Notes: generated from the letters alone by a model not told the origin. A DNA stretch of 58,951 nt from Blattamonas nauphoetae (GCA_033064195.1 JARBJD010000404.1:1-58951), one strand, 5' to 3'; counted from the stretch's first letter, positions 11,180-24,274 are shown. A program made the numbers and translations.

Positions 11180-13976
11180 TCAGATTGGAGGCGTTGAGGC
11201 CACAATCATCTCTCTGAAAATCTGTTTCGGCTTCAACCTTCTTCTGGACTTGGAATAGTGCTGAGCCATTGAGGAAAAGATGCGCTCACACTCAACTTCC
11301 GAGACGGCAATCGTCTCCAGTGCAAGTGCCAGTTTCGAAATCATTCCCCCATCTTCTCTTCGTCCGTATTCAGTCCACCAATCGTAGTAGGTGAGACCAA
11401 AGTGACTGTGAAGTGGAAGTCCTCTACCTCCGAGAAAAGTGTTGAACTGGGATTTTGTGATATCAAAATCAGTGGAGACTAGTGACGGTGCATAGTTATC
11501 GAAAGCTGAACGAATCGATTCTTCGTAGTTCCGCATGTTGTTGAGATGGTTGTGCGGAGGTGTGTGAGGCAGCGAGGAGACGTCGGACTCGGGGAGAACG
11601 AGCGGAAGAGAGAACCCAGTTCTAATTCTTTTAACGCCCGATCAATAGTGATGGCTGGCAACTCGAACGAGATGTCTGGAAAGAACTCTTCCAAACCTTG
11701 AATATGAATCGGAGATGGTGGGAATTGAAGATCAGTTGAAACAATCGGTGTTGTTTGTGGAATTGATTGTGGAATTCGTGTGGCGAGAGGAGTGAATCTG
11801 GTTGGACGAGAAGCTCGGAATACGAATGATTCCATCGTTGATTGGAATACTGTTTTTGGGTTTCGTGAATTGAGAGTCGTGATTGTGGTAGATGGAATGG
11901 GTAGTGGAAGGAGTGGAGGCAAGAATGGGAAATGTTTGTGTTGACTTTGAACTATAGTGCCCAAATCATCAGAAGCATCGTTCCTGTCCATATCTTCGAT
12001 GGAAAAAGTTGAAGGAGTCGGAGAATGGTCAAATTCAGGCATGATCATTGGTTCAAGTTGCGCATCACCATTACTTTGTGGAGGACTGATTTCATCGTTG
12101 TGACCACCTTCAAGAGACTCAGCTTCCTGAGAAATTGGAATACATGATTGTTGAGGATGTTCTGTCTGTTCACGAAGATCGTTCATTCTGTCCAGTCTCT
12201 TTTTCTCTCCAGTAGACGCTCTCTTCTTCCATTCTTTCTCCAATCGATCCATCTCAATCTCTTTCATCTCCTTCCTTCGTTTGGCCCGCTCTGCTCTCTG
12301 CATCCGTCTCTCCGCTGATTCAATTTCTATGTCCTCATCATCATCAGAACTGATAAGAACAGCATCAACGACAGATTCATCAGAGTCAATAGTTTCTGGC
12401 TGGACCTCTTTAGGAAAAGGTTGAACGAATGGAATAGGTTCGTTCCGAATGAATGATTGATATCCCTCCTTCGTCATCACTGCTGCCAAAAATAGAATTG
12501 ATGAAGAGTCGTTGCAGAACAGACGCGTAAAGAGACAATCAATCATTGTTTCACAAATTGCACGCCATTTTGTCGGGAGGTTCAATTCTTCGTTCCGAAT
12601 CGTTTGAACTGTGGTGCATGTGAGTTTAAACAAATCGCCAAGTTTTGTAGTTCGTTTGCTTAATTGTGCTCTGAAAGTGTCGAGTGGTGTGAGTACTCTC
12701 TCCAAATGGACAATTTCCTTGAAAAAGATTCGTTCAGCCTCAGAGAGTGATGGAAAGGATTGATAATGATTGCAGTACCATCGAATAGGATGAATTTCAT
12801 CAATCCATCGTGTGGGACTGACTAAATGAGGCTTCGAGCCTATTTCAGACGCAATCGTTGATGGGAATGACACAGTACATTTGTGCATGGTGTCCAGAAG
12901 ATGAGAGAGGTAGGGAATCGCATCTTTGCTATCTCCCCATGCCAAATTTAACAGATGATTAGCGCATCGAAATGTAAGTGGAACAGCGGGACGATGATCG
13001 TCATTCTGAAGGTGTGAAGGCTCTTCAAAGCCACACAGAGCCATTGTTCTGTCCATTTTTAATCCACTCTGTAAAGACTCCGCGTTGTCTGCAATAAATG
13101 CTGAGATTTTTATTTTTGCTCGTGTCATCTTGTGAATACAGTCGTCTGCAAATTTTTGATAGAAGATACTGTCGTGATCTTGATGAGATATCGAATAGTG
13201 AATCAAATGTGGAAGAATTGATATGTGAGGGGTGATTAGGGAACCAACCACGAAATGGATCCCTCCAACTGTTCCTGCGTCAATGACCACTGAGCCTTGT
13301 TGATGTGCTCGCCTGAGGAGTCCGGCTTTCGACAGCTGTTTTCCACGTTCATCAATTCTCTGAGAGAGTCGATGTCGATCCAAAACTTTCAAGTCGTTGT
13401 CCATCTCGACGAGATTGCCTCCTTTCCCTGTTTCCCATATTGTCCGATAGAGTGCTTTAAATTCCGGGGACCCGATGGCTGTGTACGATATTTTGTACTT
13501 TGTCATGAAATGATACAGGTCCTTTTCGAAACTCGAGAAGGTCGTCGAATCGTCATTCAGTGTTCGGGAAGTTATTCTTTTTTGAATCATGTCCGGATAA
13601 ATGTGATTGTGGGTTGGATTCCAATTGGAATGTCTGGCGAAATAGCGGCACCTTCCAAATCTGACATGATTCTTTGTGCAAAGCCGAAAGGTTCGTGTTC
13701 CGTCGTGTCTTTCCTTTGTGATCTTGTTTCGGACTTTTACTTGAATGAACTGTTGAGAGACATCTGTTGAGTCGTCACCCTTCAGGAATTCGAAGTGTTT
13801 TTCACCAGGGACACCTGGTCGAATAAGAGATGGAAGAGTGACATACAGAACCACTTTTCTTCATCTTGCGCAAGTTTTGGAGCAGCTTGTGCCCTCGGAA
13901 TTGAATGTCTCCGCTTATTCATCTTTTCAACAACGAGATCATTCCCACCCACGGTTTTACATGAACTGCCTGACAT
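11180..13976 (-). pseudogene. hAT-superfamily transposase, nearly full length
   Basis: This is the transposase of a cut-and-paste DNA transposon. The main frame runs from 13854 down to about 11640. Recognisable hAT landmarks in order are VVIDAGTVGG (first catalytic Asp region), FIADNAESL (second Asp), FRCANHLLNLAWGD (the C-x2-H type motif) and TRWIDEIHPIRW (the R-W motif). Then comes an unusual charged coiled-coil insert around residues 510-560 (RRMQRAERAKRRKEMKEIEM). The C-terminal dimerisation block (SEVECERIFSSMAQ) lies in a different frame at 11536-11180 and ends in TGA. The N-terminal piece at 13976-13850 is in a third frame. At least two frame changes therefore separate the parts, so the copy is probably inactive. 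I could not fix terminal inverted repeats or a target duplication. Confidence 0.85.
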
Positions 13977-15255
13977 ATCGACAAAGGATGGAGTGGTAAT
14001 CGAATGTGCATTCGCACATACCTTTCACTTTCTTTCAGGTGTGCTATCCACATTTCGATTTGTGGGGTTTCTTTTCTCCTCCATCCTCATCATGTTTTCT
14101 TCATCCTTTTTTCGGTCGATATTACGATGTGGCTGTTTTCATTCTGTTCTCTTCAGACTGACACATTTTTCATGGAGATTTCGCTTTTTTTTGTTCTGCA
14201 AACGATATTACTCCTCAAAAACCACACCTTCATTCTTCACATTATCTGTTGCTTTTTCTCACATAGATCGGCTCATTAACAAAGATTATCATTGGTATAT
14301 CCTCTCGCACATCACGGCAGGTTTACTCTCTGTATGATCATTCTGTTTCTCCATTCCTTCTCATTCCAATGCACATTCTCAGAGATCTGTCCTCAGTTTT
14401 CGATTTTACAACAGGAAATCGAGTATGGTGGTAAAACGATTTTGACTCACGAATTGATATTTGGGAATCATCGATCCAACATCGATTTGATGCGACAGAT
14501 AGATCACGTTTTATGCGACGTTCTCATCATCTTACCGATCTCTATCAAATCATGTTATTGAATTGCTCCATCCAGATTCTTCAAAACCAGTTAAACGAGA
14601 GGTCGAATGAGAAAGGAGAGAAGGTAAGGAGTGATCCTTCGTGAATAAGATCATGAAAAAAGCAATGGTGAAAAAAGAGCTTTTTCTCTGGATAGAGGCA
14701 GAATTATGAAAAAAGAGACTAAATTAAACTGGAACAGCCATATGAGAAGTGTAAGAATGAATAATGTATTGATAAAAAGCGATCAAAAATGCTACACATA
14801 ACTGACAAAGTCAAGTCACTGACTGTCCTCAAAAAACACTGACACGAGCCTTTTTCTCGACAACTATAGTGAATTACGACTGGCTTGTTGTGACCACACA
14901 TTCTTCACACTTCACTCTACGATATTTTTCAACTTTTACTTTCCAAAACGTCATATATATCGAGAAAAACGCTCATGTCAGTGAAATTCGACTGACAGTC
15001 AGTGGCAGATCCTCCCACAAAAATAGGTCAATTCAACAAAAGAGCTAAATTTCAGTATTTATGCATGAAAACAGATATTACGACTATTTTGACCGGCAAC
15101 AGGTCACTTTTTCATCCATAGGAGGAATATCGTGATCATCGGCAAAACTACAATTTCTCCGAGATCCGACCCATAATTAAAAATCTCAAGTCAGTGACTG
15201 TCAGTCGGATTTCTCGATTTTCGAGATTTCCGGTCAGGTCAGCCATGTATAGAAG
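13977..15255. other. No gene; cluster of CAGTGACTGTC-like motifs
   Basis: The stretch is AT-rich with no supported gene. Between about 14800 and 15215 the motif gtcactgactgtc or its complement occurs several times: caagtcactgactgtc, then gactgacagtcagtgg, then aagtcagtgactgtcagtcg. Such clustered short repeats resemble the subterminal repeats of a DNA transposon, perhaps the 5' side of the neighbouring hAT element, but I could not pair them into ends. Confidence 0.4.
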
Positions 15256-17301
15256 ATGATTGAATTGGAGATGGAAAAGCAGAAACTGTTGGACGAGACT
15301 CAAGAACTGGAACACTAACTTCGATCACTTCAGATGACTCTTCAACGGACTTGTGAACGAAATGCTGACTTGGAGAAGGAAGAGGAACTCGCACAACTTC
15401 AACACCAGATCGCCACTCACCCCTCGCCAATCTCGATCGACCCTGAAGATAATATTCTCTCAAAGAAACAACTCTCTGATATCAGGGAATTGATAACCGG
15501 TTCCTCTTATGAATTCAAAATTTCAGGACGTACCATCACTCGCCAACCTTGGGGCGACAAGCGTGGAGAATGGCTCACAAGCCTTTTTAAGGAACCAATC
15601 TCAGAAGGAGTTATATCTGTTGCTTTCACTGTACTCGCCATGCCAGACACCACCTGTTTGTCATTCCTGTTTTGGCATGTGTTCAGATGCAGAAGTAGGA
15701 CTGATGTTCGGAATCGTCGATGCACTGTCGCGTGAACGCAAAGATGGAGGTCAACTTGGATGCAACATCAAAAGTGTGCTTTTCCGCCTTCGATTCTACT
15801 TTTTACGTCTCACAAGATTCAATCGCCATCGCTCCAAGAAGTGGAATCCTCCTGGTTGCGCTTCCATCGACCAAACACAAGGTTAAGGGAAAAGTCATCT
15901 CTACTGTTTTGGACAAAGAAGACCGAGTGGTGTTGGAGGTGGACATGGACGCGAGGCCCCGCACGGCTGTGTTCATAATCAACGGAAATGTGTCCCTCAC
16001 ATTTGTGTCTGGTCTCCCTCCATCCATCCGAATTGGAGTGTGTCGGTCATCTTTATCATCGTCGACAATCTCGTTCTCACTTCTTTTTAGTACTCGATGC
16101 AGAACAAAAGAATATCAATTCGCTTTGATGGACTGTCTCGTCTGAAGGAAGCGACTCCGCTCCAAAGGATGAATGAGATCAAATGGAATCCTTCTCATTT
16201 CCGAATGGAAGACAAAATAATCACGACAACTGGTGTAGCCGCACAAGAAAACCACTATTCGATTTATAAAACTCCCATCTGGAGCTCTTTCTTCCTCTCG
16301 GAGCCCATTTCGGAAGGAATTGTGGCAGTATCGTTCACATTTCTCACAGAAGATGAGAAGTCTCGCCACACTTCCTTCGGCTTGATCGATGGGACGTCAC
16401 AGATTCCCGAAATCGGACAGGCACTTGGACAACTGAAAAGTGTGTCGCGTCTCTCTCCTATTTTGATGATTTCTCTCTTCACATGCATGCCAACTCATAT
16501 TCTCATCCGATTCTCAGACTCGATCTCACTCTCTCAGGAGCGTAACCTCTATTTCTTGACGACAGAAGGACAACAAACGATCGATCTTTCTTCCTTTTAC
16601 GAAAGCGGTGATCATGTCATCGTTGAAATCAACATGGACTCCAATCCTCGCACTGCCCAGTTCTTCGTCGACAGACAATCAGCCTATGTAGTTGTTATTG
16701 ATCTTCCTGAGTCCGTTCGAGTTGGAGTGTGCCGTTGTATTTTCACTCTTTTGTCTCTTCCTTTCTTCATTACATCTCCTCATTCCTTCGTCTCCACTTT
16801 TGTTTCCCATCTTCGTCTCAGTTCTCCTCAAAGGATCCAGAAATGCAAGTTCGGTTTGACAGAATCACCCATCTCAACAGAGGGAGCCCCATCACCGATC
16901 TGATGAAAGTGATTGACTGGCCAACTCAAGAACCACTCCAGAAGACAGAAAAGAAAGAGGAATCGGATGAAAAGGATGAAGAAAAAAGGCTTGATGCAGA
17001 AGAAAGGAAGGGGACAGACACAACAGACAAAGGCAGAATCGATGATGATTCCAGCGAAGAGAAAGCGAGGAATGAGGAAAGCGATGAAGAAAACGTACAA
17101 CCATCCCAAGACATCCACAAAACGAATATAAACGTCGTTGATGATGGAGGAGAAGATGTGGATGAAAAGATGAATGACTCAGAAAGTGACCACGAAAACG
17201 ATGATGATGGAACAGGTGTTGAAAAGAGGAAAAGACACTTCCTCACGATGAAGCTTCTTACACAAACCAAAGCTCCCACTCCATTGAGATACAGTCCGTG
17301 A
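15256..17301 (+). CDS. Two-domain SPRY-like protein, six exons
   Basis: The spliced model is 1,746 bp (582 codons) and ends in TGA at 17299-17301. Introns are 15656-15686, 15774-15816, 16038-16090, 16440-16517 and 16727-16821, all GT-AG. The N-terminus is a coiled coil (MIELEMEKQKLLDETQELEH, then an in-frame TAA at 15316-15318, then LRSLQMTLQRTCERNADLEK). Two homologous SPRY-like domains follow. Shared blocks are EPISEGVISVAFTVL / EPISEGIVAVSFTFL, FGIVDALS / FGLIDGTS, VVLEVDMDARPRTAVFIING / VIVEINMDSNPRTAQFFVDR and IRIG / VRVG. The C-terminal tail is highly acidic and ends APTPLRYSP. SPRY domains are beta-sandwich protein-binding modules, so a scaffold or adaptor role is inferred. If the TAA is read as stop, translation would start at 15334. 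Confidence 0.85.
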
Positions 17302-17330
17302 AGTGGCCCATAAGTCGTAAAAGACAAATA
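17235..17330 (+). repeat. SPRY-gene 3' end module, copy a
   Basis: The last codons and the sequence just after the stop of the SPRY gene (caaagctcccactccattga, then gatacagtccgtgaagtggc) recur in the same orientation at 17540-17575 and inverted at 24275-24320. This is the copy attached to the intact gene. Confidence 0.8.
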
Positions 17331-17489
17331 GCATTCAATAATAATTATTCTCCAAATTAGATTCATTTGTAAGCTTTATCACTTCTTTTTCTCGAATCAG
17401 GGCGAGCCAATGATCCGAGAAACTACCGCAGAAGCGGTGGGAGAGGGAGCAAGGGACCCTTGGGACCCGTCAAATCTTTGGGACAGCTT

Positions 17490-17580
17490 TTGAACTCCGT
17501 GGGAGCTTTGGTTTGTGTAAGAGGAGCTCCCTTACCAGTCGCTCCTCACAAACCTTCAGCTCCCACTCCATTGAGAGTTG
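17490..17580. repeat. Inverted and direct copies of the SPRY 3' end
   Basis: At 17498-17525 the plus strand carries gtgggagctttggtttgtgt, the reverse complement of the gene's end at 17255-17282. Immediately after it, 17521-17575 carries ctcccttaccagtcgctcct and ctcccactccattgaga in forward orientation. The two half-copies abut head to head, so this looks like a rearrangement junction, with a foldback element starting 60 bp further on. Confidence 0.75.
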
Positions 17581-17636
17581 AAAAGAACCTAGCTGAGGAC
17601 GAAGAACGGCAGAGATGAGGAAAGGAAAAACAACAT

Positions 17637-19038
17637 ATAGTAGTAAAATAACCCGGCGAGGGTAAAATAACCCGGGGTGAAAACCCCCTTTTTTGGGCCC
17701 CTCTTTCCGTCCATCCCATATTTCTCGGAACCAACATTTTTTTGGGTCCCACTTTTTTTTCCATAATGTTTGTCTCAACTCCGAGTATCCATCGAGGTAG
17801 AAATCGAACCTCCAAAATAGGATCCTGGGCCGGGGGTGCCTATTTCGGAACCATATTTTGGCCTATTTTTGACCCATTTTTGGCTCCTAAATAGGAGGTC
17901 CTTAACATTTAAGCTTGGAGGATCCGAACTTCACGACCACTTTTCTCCACGCTTGTTCAAAATTTTTCTTTCTCGTTTCATTTCTGGTTGTTTGGGATGT
18001 TTTTCTTTCGAAATCACAATTTTTTGAAAAACGAAAAATCCTGGGGGGACCTGGGTGGAAATTTAGGGTCAAAAATTGATTTCCCTGTATGTTAAACTTA
18101 GGGATCTGAAAACTTGTTTTGATCATATCTCCACAACCAGACATAGTTCCGACATGAAGTTTTCACCAATATGGATGTTTTGTTGGATTATATTTTTTTC
18201 TGAAAATTTTGACAATTTTCGAAGACCTCCTATTGTGGTGTTTTTTTTAGTTTTCGAGGTTTTCTCAGAACCAACCCCAACTTCTCTCCTCCCAAGCACG
18301 ATTCTAACCAATTTGAGCTTTTGGATTCGATTCTGATTGTGTCTGCATTATTTAGACGAAATTTGGAGACGGGTGCATCATTCCATCTCAAGTGACAGCT
18401 CTCCTTTCGATCCAAGGCCAAAACCCAACAAAAGTATCTCAACTGCCGCAAGGGGATTTTGCTCAAAAAATTCAGAAAAATACACTATCCAACAAAACAT
18501 CCATATTGGTGAAAACTTCATGTCGGAACTATGTCTGGTTGTGGAGATATGATCAAAACAAGTTTTCAGATCCCTAAGTTTAACATACAGGGAAATCAAT
18601 TTTTGACCCTAAATTTCCACCCAGGTCCCCCCAGGATTTTTCGTTTTTCAAAAAATTGTGATTTCGAAAGAAAAACATCCCAAACAACCAGAAATGAAAC
18701 GAGAAAGAAAAATTTTGAACAAGCGTGGAGAAAAGTGGTCGTGAAGTTCGGATCCTCCAAGCTTAAATGTTAAGGACCTCCTATTTAGGAGCCAAAAATG
18801 GGTCAAAAATAGGCCAAAATATGGTTCCGAAATAGGCACCCCCGGCCCAGGATCCTATTTTGGAGGTTCGATTTCTACCTCGATGGATACTCGGAGTTGA
18901 GACAAACATTATGGAAAAAAAAGTGGGACCCAAAAAAATGTTGGTTCCGAGAAATATGGGATGGACGGAAAGAGGGGCCCAAAAAAGGGGGTTTTCACCC
19001 CGGGTTATTTTACCCTCGCCGGGTTATTTTACTACTAT
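17637..19038. mobile_element. Foldback element FB1 (about 550-bp arms)
   Basis: Two arms of about 550 bp (17637-18190 and 18485-19038) are almost perfect reverse complements around a spacer of about 290 bp. The element begins TATAGTAGTAAAATAACCCG and ends with its complement; an outermost TA may be the target duplication, which would suit a Tc1/mariner-like origin. No transposase is encoded. Long open frames in the arms are identical in both arms simply because the arms are. The spacer is related to that of FB2 but lies in the opposite orientation. Confidence 0.85.
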
Positions 19039-19039
19039 A

Positions 19040-22000
19040 TCTCTTCAGAATGGACCGTGACTCCACTTTTAGTGGCTGTAACGAAGATTTGGAGTCGTCT
19101 GATCCTGTGAATGTTTGTCGACTTTCTAGTCTGATGTAAGTTCTCTCATGAATAGTGTCCCGCTGATTGGATGTTCGTTCATCGATGAGAAGGCATCACT
19201 TGCCTTCGTTTAGGAGCGTGTGGTCTGGTCTATCGTTAATAGAACTGTTCCTCCACCAGACTTTGATGGAGAAAGTTCCCTGACAATGTGTGTCTCTTCT
19301 TCGCTGAGATGGACGCTTTGTCATGCTATGTCACAGCGGGTCTCCTCAAGAGGCGAGAGGATGACTGTTCGCTCCACTGTACATGTTCCCCTCGTCGCTG
19401 ATGAACCACTACCGGGAGCGCTGGGCTTGATACTGCTGATGGAGCCGCTAACTAACAGCGAATGCATCTCGACTGTGTCTCGCGAGTGACGAGAAAGCAC
19501 CACTCATCTTCGGTTCGAACGGTGCGGTTGTGCAAATCGTTGTGTGGAAAGAGAGAGGTTGACCACCTTCTGAGCGATACATCGTGGTCAACGATCAACG
19601 TCAGAACAAGTTCAGTAATCGCCTCTTCCCTAAAAATTGACTCATCCGTCAGACTCAACCATATCGAGGCTTCTTTAAGTGGAGAGAGAAACACTCTCCA
19701 TGTCAATGTCTGCTGATCCGCTCGCGTACTCGTTGAGGAGGGAAAGAATTGGTAGTTCTGGGTTGACCCTCCGCCATCAGGTCAGCTTCCCTATCCTCAT
19801 CCAAGGCTGTGGATCATCGTTTGATCTTCACCGACGGTGATAGAGGACTAACGAATAGTTTCGATTAAAGCGCAGCCCACCCAAATGACGGGAGGGGAAT
19901 TGTCCAATTGAAAATAGGTGTGTCCCCGAAATGATATATTCGAACGAGCTTGCATGAAACATCACCGATTTAGTCATGATTGCTTGTTGAGTTTTCGTTG
20001 ACGATGCGTTGTTTCTCAGTAGAATCTTGAATACCTCGTCACTGGACCAACGACCGCCTTCTCCGTAAGGCCGAAGGGTCAAGCTGTGTTTCCATGAGTC
20101 GTGGTTGCTCCTGCATTTAACAGTCTGAAGTCTTTTGGGAGGTTATTTTTGTATCTGTCATGTTTAAGCTGAATCCACCCCTCTGTGAAATTTAGTTCTA
20201 TTCTTGGAGAACTGATCGGATGTACTGCCCCAGCTCCTGTAAAGAGCTGAGCGTCGATTGAGAAGACGATGTGTGTTTGAGAGGACCTGTAGCCGACCGA
20301 TTGGTTGAAGAGACTCCCGAATCTGATATCTTTCTTTGAATTGGGAGGGGGAGTCTTCGATTCATTGCTAGAGTACTGTGGATGAGATTGATGCCGTGAC
20401 AGGAACGAATGCATCATCGGGGATGATACAGTTGTCGGTGAGACGGGGGTATAATTGATAATACCTAACACAGCTGTGAAAGCTTACACGGAGTCGGGAT
20501 TAAATTGGTGCGGGTGGCTTTCTCCAGAAAGCATAAACGAGGTGAATTGCCGAACGTTGGCCTGTTGCCGCAACTCTGAAGGCATTGACGGAAATCCCGA
20601 TACTGTTCTCATCCTTCACATAAATGTCGGACCAGTCCACCACACTGTCTGTATGGACAGGACTCGTACTCACAGCGGAGTTGATGGGCGACAAACCGCT
20701 GCTTTGAGAGAGCCACTGGAAATGTGAACATGCACGGGTCGTTGGTTGCTCTGAATGCGTCATCCGCCAAGTAAGCTTCATTTCTCGTTCCATCAGACGA
20801 GCATCCAAACAGTACACGCTCCCATCGGCTCCAGTGATGAACAGGGGAGGATGTGATTGGATTAGGAAGGGGCGGGCCGACCAAAGTCTTGACGAGCTCG
20901 ACCACAGCAGCCGGACCTGATTTATGGTGGACGGCGGGGGAAAACGAGAATGGTGAGTGTTCGTTCTACGATTGCGGTGGACGAAGGAACGCTGCGAGAG
21001 GGATCTTCGTGAACATCACGTGCTCGTTTGACAGTTTGACGTTGTGATGGTTGTGGTGTGTTGACTGGAACAAGGTGAGGTGACTGGATCGGAGAGTCGA
21101 TCAAATGTGTCTTGCACACTGGGTCATTCGAGGAGATTGACAACGTGATCTCGAGAGCACCAGCTATTGACCACCACGTCCAATACAAAGATGCGTCTTC
21201 TCCACACGTCTGATAAACTGACTTCCATGTCGTTAGTTTTCCCTTTAAACGGGATGCGAGTGATAGCTGAGACACGCGCGAGGTGATTTGTTTGTTTCGA
21301 GAGAAGCAAATCTGGTCTTCAGCATTCTCTCAGATTCACACGCCACTCCCTGTCTGACAGTCCATGACCCTGCTGATGGCGAGTAATTGGTGGTTCTGGT
21401 CATAGTGAAAGTTGTGGAGGACAATTTTCTCGGACAGCGTGACTGACGATCTTCACCCCCGTTGTTAGACATCTCATGAACTTCTAGTGACATCCAAGGG
21501 CAGTTTGTCCGAGGATAATGAGGCGGAATTGCCTGAAGGACAGGTCGAGACCTTCAAGATGCTGGCTCAGGGTCACTGATTCGACACTGGTTCTTAATAC
21601 GAGTGACTCCTCCGTGAGTATGAGAGTCTCGCTTCTTCCATGGATTTGAAGACAAACTATCTCACGCTCAGAAAGTATTCATTTGATCAGCATAGGCGGA
21701 GGTGTTAGATTGCTTCCGAACGTCTGCAAGATACGTGCTGCATTTGTTGAACTTCTTCAGGAAAGTGATAAAATAGTGAACTCCGAGTACAGCGAGAGTC
21801 CATTGAATGTCGGGATCCCGATGTGACCCGATCTGTGCGAAAGTGGGACTTTGTGAGCCTGCACTTCATTTCCTCCATACTGTGTAACGCTCTTCTTGAT
21901 GGAGATGCGCATTCTCCCATGACTTGATTTCCAGGTTCCATCCAATACTAGCCGAAGTAGTATTGGCCATTCCTGGGGTCATGTGAAATTTGAGAACTAT

Positions 22001-22700
22001 GTTACCCCCTGTAGGATATCGCGACCCCTCTAGCGCCACTTCTAGGTGTCTTCACCTCGTGTTACTCTCCTTCGAGCGTGATGATGTTAGTATGTCGATC
22101 GAAGGGGCCTGGACGACCGAAAGAATGGCGTGGCTAATCGTCTGTGATGGTTTGTGTTGAATCAATGGTGCATCCGTGCAGACATCTGCTCTTTTGGCTT
22201 GTTTCGCTTGGTGGTGTTTATCCTTCATTCATCATGGCCAAAACTGACGCGAGCTGTCTAATATGGAAATGATCGAACAATCATGTCTTGCTTAGTTCCT
22301 CCTTGTAACAGTAGAGAACCACCTCTTGGGCCTCCTGATGCGATGTTCGGCGGTGCTGAAATCGGAGAAGACAGCATATGAATACCCTCATATTCCAAGG
22401 TGATCAATTGTTTGACTCAGGGTCATGATTTATCCGGTGTCATCCTGCCTTCTTCAAGGCCTTCAACTTCGTTGACTAAAGAGTTGATTTGCGTGAGGAT
22501 GCGGAAGTGTTTTGTAACTTAAAGATTTCGATGCATCATCCCATCCTCTCCTTTATGACGTAGGCTGAGATATTCTTCTCTAATGATCGGAGGAGAATAA
22601 ACTTGACGAAATTGTGTTTGATCTTGTGATCACTGTTTTGTGTTGCTTGATGTCTTTTTCCGTCGTTTAAACGGTGTTTCATGATGCTTGCTGAATCATT
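19040..22700. other. Decayed host sequence, no confident gene
   Basis: Many short frames occur on both strands and none exceeds about 130 codons. Minus-strand stretches around 20080-20900 and 21120-21500 have Cys/Ser/Gly-rich pieces (for example VLFGCSSDGTRNEAYL near 20815) that could be remains of a secreted repeat protein like the one at 27.2 kb. I cannot show homology by eye. No RNA gene was recognised. Confidence 0.4.
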
Positions 22701-22710
22701 GATTGAGTGT

Positions 22711-24068
22711 ATAGTGTGTCAAAAACCCGGACTTTGTCAAAAACCCGGACTTCTTTCCCAAAGATCGGTCCCACAGACAAAATTTCTCCGAACCCAAAAT
22801 TTTTTGGGTCCCACTTTTTTTTTCGAAATGTTTGTCTCGACTCCAACTATCCATCGAGGTAGAAATCGAACCTCCTATTTAGGATCCCAGGACAGAGGTG
22901 CCTATTTAGGCACTTTTTTTGGCCCATTTTTTTGGCTCCAAAATAGGAGGTCCTAAACATTTAAGCTGAGAGGAGAAAAAATTCACGATCACATTTCTCC
23001 ACGCCCGTTCAAAATTTTTCTTTCTCGTTTCGTTTCTGGTGGTTTGGGATGGTTTTCTCTCGAAATGACAATTTTTTGAAAAATGAAATATCCTGGGGGG
23101 ACCTGGGTGAAAATTTAGGGTCAAAAACTGAGTTCCCTGTATATTAAGCTTAGGATCATGAAAACTTGCTTTGATCATATCTCCACAACCAGACATAGTT
23201 TCGACATGAAGTTTTCACCAATATGGATGTTTTGTTGGATAGTGTATTTTTCTGATTTTTTTGAAAAAATTTTCCCTGCGGCAGTTGAGATAATTTTGTG
23301 GGTTTTTATCCTGGGTGCAGAAGGAGAGCTGTCACTTGACTTGGGATGATGCTCCCGTCTCCAAATTCTGTTAAATTGGTGCAGACACATTCAGAATCGA
23401 ATCCAAATGATCAAATTTGATAGAATCGTGCTTGGAGGGAGAGGAGTTGGGGGGGATTCTGAGAAAACCACGAAAAACACAAAAAACACCAAAATAGGAG
23501 ATCTTCGAAAATTCTCAAAATTTTCTGAAAAATACACTATCCAACAAAACATCCATATTGGTGAAAACTTCATGTCGAAACTATGTCTGGTTGTGGAGAT
23601 ATGATCAAAGCAAGTTTTCATGATCCTAAGCTTAATATACAGGGAACTCAGTTTTTGACCCTAAATTTTCACCCAGGTCCCCCCAGGATATTTCATTTTT
23701 CAAAAAATTGTCATTTCGAGAGAAAACCATCCCAAACCACCAGAAACGAAACGAGAAAGAAAAATTTTGAACGGGCGTGGAGAAATGTGATCGTGAATTT
23801 TTTCTCCTCTCAGCTTAAATGTTTAGGACCTCCTATTTTGGAGCCAAAAAAATGGGCCAAAAAAAGTGCCTAAATAGGCACCTCTGTCCTGGGATCCTAA
23901 ATAGGAGGTTCGATTTCTACCTCGATGGATAGTTGGAGTCGAGACAAACATTTCGAAAAAAAAAGTGGGACCCAAAAAATTTTGGGTTCGGAGAAATTTT
24001 GTCTGTGGGACCGATCTTGGAAAAAAAGTCCGGGTTTTTGACAGGGATCCGGGTTTTTGAGGCACTAT
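22711..24068. mobile_element. Foldback element FB2 (about 545-bp arms)
   Basis: This is the second member of the FB1 family. The left arm begins TATAGTGTGTCAAAAACCCG and the right arm ends with near-complement CGGGTTTTTGAGGCACTATA. The arms (about 22711-23260 and 23520-24068) are practically identical to each other, yet clearly diverged from FB1 by substitutions and small indels. The spacer (about 23265-23515) contains the same landmarks as FB1 (CTGCCGCA, GGAGACGGG, CAATTTG) but inverted relative to the flanks. It is non-autonomous, with a possible TA target duplication. Confidence 0.85.
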
Positions 24069-24274
24069 ACTGCTAATTAGACTGAAAATTGAAGTTGGCG
24101 TCGAGGAAACGGCTGATGGAACTCGTCTTTAAGTTGTCTTCGTGTTCATAAAATAAGCCTTCCGGAGTCTCGGAACTTACTCCCGAGGAATCGACCGAGT
24201 AGATTTGACACCGGTGGGATGCAAAAAACTGGAATTGTTGAATCTATTTGGATTGTAAGGACCTAAGGGCCACT

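Noticed and set aside
17902-18773. Identical 80-residue proteins on opposite strands
   Set aside because: They are the two arms of the FB1 foldback element, not duplicated genes. The same holds for the 96-residue pair in FB2.
22711-24068. CACTA (EnSpm) element because of terminal TAGTG/CACTA
   Set aside because: The orientation is inside-out (the left end reads TATAGTG, not CACTA) and there is no 3-bp target duplication or transposase.
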